Below, one piece after another: positions 60,031 through 64,000 of a stretch of DNA of 64,000 nucleotides. The position numbers were made by a program, and so were the translations under genes. This DNA comes from Pogonophryne albipinna (lineage: Eukaryota > Chordata > Actinopteri > Perciformes > Artedidraconidae): assembly GCA_028583405.1 (NCBI GenBank), contig CM053253.1, positions 2,999,118-3,063,117 of the forward strand, written 5' to 3'. The stretch's first letter is position 1. Each line of letters begins with the position of its first letter. The notes beneath the pieces are model-generated. The model did not search any database. It was not told where the DNA came from and saw only the letters and a list, made by a program, of their open reading frames with translations.

Positions 60031-60429
60031 AGACATCACATCATAATTCCCGCTACCAGGGTGGTGGGCGCTGTGACGTGGGAGATTGAGAGCTCAGTGA
60101 GGAACACATAAAAAGACCAGCCAGATCCAGGTAACCGTCCGGATAACCGTTGTACCTGACCGCTCACAAGTTCTCCTATTCGCCCATTCTTCCCTCTTTG
60201 CCTTCCACCCGGGTATCAATCGGACCCTATCCCTCCTGAAACGTCACTTCTAGTGGACTTCCATGGAGGCGGACTCTCTAGTTTTCATGCTTGCCTGCTC
60301 TGTCTGCACCTGTAGCAAATCTTCACACCAGGCTCCCATCGGTCGTGACACATCGCCAACCGCCACCGGTTTCCGCTACCCTTTCTTCACCATCTGCCTG
60401 AGTATACAACAATAAATCTGTTGAACTTC

Positions 60430-61090
60430 ATTCCCTCTGCGGGACATTCGGGACAAGCTCTCCCAGCTGCACCGGATGTTTTTCCTGCTGCAGCTGAAGA
60501 AATTCTACCTGCCAAAGTCGATGATGGTTTCTACACCACCATCATCGAGTCCATCCTCACCTCCATCACCATCTGGTACGCTGCAGCTACAGATAAGGAC
60601 AAAGGAAGGTGTCAGCGTATCATCCGCTCTGCAGGCACAAACTGTTTACCCCTCTCCCCTCTGGAGGAGGCTGCGCTCCATCTGGACCAAAACCTCTCGC
60701 CACCTGAACAGTTCCCTCCCCTCTGCTACCGGTCTGATCAACAAGGACCGGGACTGACTTCTACCCACCCCAGAAAAACATTATGTATTACATTAAGGCA
60801 CATCGTGCGAATCCTACAAATGTGGTGCACATTTCTTCTCCACAATACCTCTTTTATATCAGCACAGCTCTCCACTTTGGATATAATAGTATTTTTAATG
60901 TTTTATTACATTTGACTGTACCCAGTTTCTTAGAGAATTATATATTTTTTGAACGTTTTTTTAAATAGCTGTTATAACAGTTCTATTTTTATTTTGTTTA
61001 CGTACATATTTTTCTTTCTTCGTCTTTGTATGCATCACATAAACCAAAGCTAATTCCTCATATGTGTAAAACTACTTCAGAATTCTGATT
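60430..61090 (+). mobile_element. Rex1/CR1-like LINE 3' fragment
   Basis: MFFLLQLKKFYLPKSMMV, then SIITIWYA-like and RIIRSAG text in shifted frames match the reverse transcriptase C-terminus at 49455-49700. It ends with an AATTCTGATTCTCAAGTCA tail. It is a decayed fragment. Confidence 0.75.
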
Positions 61091-61265
61091 CTCAAGTCAT
61101 TTTCTGCGACTGGGTCCTGTATTTAACATAACCCGAGCAATTTGCCTATGCAAACATCTGTTGCGTCTGACCTTACTTGAAGTCAGATGACAATAGGTTA
61201 CTCAAAGACATTCATGAGAAACACTAGGAGCTGTAACAACAGTTGCAGTCAGAGAGCAAACAACG

Positions 61266-63926
61266 ATGGACGTAGTTCTGCTGCTGAGCATGGCAGCTGC
61301 AGGCAAGTGTTTTATTTATTTGGATATCTTTTTATGTCTTTATTGATTATTCCATGTAAACCTGAGGGGTGGGGAAATAAATAACTAGAGAAGACATTTC
61401 TGATTATATTTGACAATTACTTGTTTTGCATTCTTAACACCTTTTTAATATGGTTTGAAAGGTACTTGCTTAAAAACAACTAAATGAAGTTCAGCTGAAA
61501 GCTACATATTTCACTGTGAATTGTTTGAAGTAGAAGTCAAAATGTATATTGATGCGCCATATTACAGTTAAATGTAAGTTATAGCCTAAAGGAATGTCTG
61601 TGTCTCTGCAGGGCTGAGCGCTGTCTCCTCACATGCTGAACGTCAGTACCATTTTGTTTCTGAAGCAAAGACCATGTCTGAAGCACAGAGATACTGCAGA
61701 GAGAAACACACAGACCTGGCCACTGTAGACAGCATGGAGGTTGTGAAGCTCCTGAACAACATGGCAGGCCAATACAAACAAGTGAGGTCACTTTTCTCTG
61801 TCTTTCGATTCAAATGAATTACATTTCTTTTAGAGTCAAATTTAAAAAGGAGAGATTATTACAGAAAGCTAAACCTGTTTTAAAGTCCTATAGGAACCTG
61901 AGTATTAAAGGAGACATGTCATGCTTTTCCGGTTATTACCCGTCCCCTTGTGTGTTATGAAGGTTTTTATGCATGTAAGCGGTGTGCAGAGTCAAAACCC
62001 TCAAAGTACACCCTGTAGCGAGTAAAACTCTAAAACAGAAAATACCTCCCCAAAACGCCTCGTTGGTGAAACGTCATTGTCCATTTTTTACTTACTGGGT
62101 GCTGTGTCGTAGAAGCACCCAGTAGCCACGCCCAGAACTATGACGCGATACGGTCATGGGGTAGCCGGAACCAAATGGGCCAATCCGTGGAGCCGTTACG
62201 TTACGTCCGCTGAGCCGTTACGTTAAGCCCCCGCTGATTGGTCCAAATTGACCAATCCACAGAATTCCTCACACACTCAGTGCAGGCAGTTCTGCTGATT
62301 TCTCCTCCCTGGCTGCAGGCTGATAACAGACAGTTGGGATCGCGGCAAAATTCTCTCTGCAGACCCATTCTCACAGCGTTTATCAACCTTTTTCTTACTC
62401 AATATCAAGCCACACTTATTGTTTTTACTTCGGCTGTGACTTTGTGTCTGCTCAGGATGAGTTTGGCTGTGTTTCGATGTGTATCGCTAAACAAGGAAAT
62501 CACACCTCCACGGAGCTCAGCGCGATCACAACGTCCCGACTGTCCCGACCAATCGGAGCACACTGTGCTCACTGGGAGGGGGGGGGGCAAGAGCTGCAAC
62601 GAGCCGTTTAGTGGAGAGAGTGAATACTGCTGAATACACATACTTTAAAGAGATGCTGAATGCGAAACCAATGTGAGTTTGGAAAATTGCCCAGTATTTT
62701 TCTAGTTTAGTAGACCTCAACAATGGAATTATGATCAGTGGGAAATGGCCATGAAACCTCTCCTTTAAAACAGAGTTGAAAATGTTTTAAGCCAAAGCTA
62801 TAGCATAAACCTGTATAAAGTGGAAGAGGTTCAGAGTACAAGGCTGTAAATGAATGTTGACTTGAGGGGATTCCCATTAGATCACCATGTCACCAATGCT
62901 GGTCTCATGAAGGCAACAAAACCTTCTCTTTATAAACATACACATTTTCTTCAGCAGCAGCTTTGAAAGCTTCAACAGGATGTAATCATTATAACAATGT
63001 CTTGCTTTCAGTCAGCCTGGATAGGGCTGTACGATGACCGGGACACCTGGAGGTGGTCGATGTCAGACCCAAGCTACTACGGACCGGGGGAGACGGAGTT
63101 CAGACAATGGGGGGATACTCAACCAGACAACAGGCCAATTGACCAATGCACAGTGTTGTATACTAATGGAAAATGGTATGATTATGATTGTAATAGCAGC
63201 TACAGGTCGGTCTGCTTTGATGTCACAGGTAAGAATATAAACTTAAAATTAATATAACACATTTAAAATCATATCTTAAGCTTCTGAATACAATGCATTG
63301 ATCTTATCTAACTAGCGGTTCCCAACCTTTTTTTCTTTGTGACTTTTTTTCTTTTGTTAGCAGTTCCACTAAAGACATTTCCCTTTTCACTAAAATTCTC
63401 ACATGGTTTCATTAAAATGATAACGTAAAAGGAAATGATATACAATATATATACAATACTTTGCTAACTTGTTTCAGAATTGTAGTTACGTTTTACATCT
63501 TATACATCTGTGCTAAACAGAATAAGAACAATATAGAATCAATATAATTTGAATGAATCTTTAACCTGTAACAGAGTATCTTCACATCGTTGTACTCCTG
63601 CTTTTACTAAAAGATCTGAATATTTGTCCTCATCAAGAGCCAAATAACATGGACTGATGCCCAGAGCTACTGCAGAGAACACCACACAGACCTGACAGAG
63701 TACCAGCAGATTGTTGAGCTGTTACCTGAAGGGGGTTGGAATTGGATCGGCCTTTACAGAGACTCCTGGAAGTGGTCCGATGGAAGTTTCTCCTCCTTCA
63801 AGTACTGGAAAGTAAATGAACCTAACTACGTAGGTCCCAAAGCTTGTGTGGCTGCAGCTTTCGACAACTCTGGAAAATGGGAGGACTTGGACTGTGGAGT
63901 GGAGAAACCATTCATCTGCTACAGTG
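61266..63926 (+). pseudogene. Lectin 2: paralogue of lectin 1, exon 4 acceptor lost, 3' end outside window
   Basis: Exons 1-3 match lectin 1: 61266-61302 (with the same GC donor), 61612-61781, 63012-63228, phases intact and no stops. Domain 1 carries QPDN where lectin 1 has QPSN. Exon 4 sequence (about 63627-63926) is preserved, ends at a gtgagt donor and encodes EPN where lectin 1 has KPN, plus an 18-nt in-frame deletion. However, its acceptor and first ~18 nt are deleted together with about 200 bp of intron. The nearest AGs lead to early stops. The gene may use exon 3 with another downstream exon, or be a pseudogene. Exons 5-6 lie beyond the window. Intron 2 holds a TTAA element. Confidence 0.8.
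61909..62764. mobile_element. TTAA-flanked DNA element in lectin 2 intron 2
   Basis: The ends are AGGAGACATGTCATG and CATGAAACCTCTCCT, flanked by TTAA at 61905-61908 and 62765-62768. Lectin 1 has the uninterrupted target (AGTATTAAAACAGAG) at 45305-45319, so boundaries are exact. No transposase. A poly-G run lies at 62578-62587. Confidence 0.95.
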
Positions 63927-64000
63927 AGTAAAATTCACAGCTACGTCAAAGCAAGTGATGATATTGAGTCTGTTGAAAAAGAAGACACCATAAACTTTGT

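Overview
The window looks like a teleost fish chromosome segment, probably a spiny-rayed (percomorph) fish. It has spliced vertebrate genes with GT-AG introns, long CA/GT microsatellites, and dense fish-type transposons: Rex3 with a (GATG)n tail, Rex1/CR1-like and L2 LINEs, Tc1-like elements, TTAA-flanked MITEs, hAT MITEs and a Ty3/Gypsy remnant. No CRISPR array, prokaryotic operon, rRNA or free-standing tRNA gene was seen.

Two minus-strand genes fill the left 24 kb. Positions 1864-15489 hold coding exons of porcn, the MBOAT-family O-acyltransferase that palmitoleoylates Wnt proteins. I can join twelve exons by splice sites and phase, including in-frame microexons of 21 and 15 nt; the exon(s) for the last ~70 residues lie left of the window. 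A CCAAT-rich promoter and likely 5'UTR exon lie at about 16.7-17.05 kb. The next gene (20224-23895, four exons) encodes a 546-residue protein with an N-terminal THAP domain, C2H2 fingers and a long Glu-rich repeat; I do not recognise a named orthologue.

From 24 to 44.3 kb I find no host gene, mostly layered repeats. The most striking is a 57-bp minisatellite: about 27 copies inside a TTAA-flanked element in a porcn intron (2282-4188) and about 62 copies in a related element at 32.7-36.5 kb. Two inverted THAP-domain remnants lie at 36.8 and 39.6 kb.

From 44.5 kb to the right edge is a tandem C-type lectin cluster. Lectin 1 (44672-47415) is a complete six-exon gene for a secreted-type protein with two C-type lectin domains whose reading frame ends in RDEL, an ER-retrieval-like tetrapeptide. 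Lectin 2 (from 61266, truncated by the window) is a paralogue whose fourth exon has lost its splice acceptor. The first intron of both begins with GC. Duplicated spacer segments in the cluster carry different insertions (SINE, L2, Rex1-like LINE, Tc1 pieces, LTR element, Gypsy pol remnant). Because paralogous copies lack each insertion, several filled/empty site pairs can be read directly.

Coordinates of exons were obtained by hand from splice consensus and frame. Repeat family names come from remembered motifs, not from a database search.
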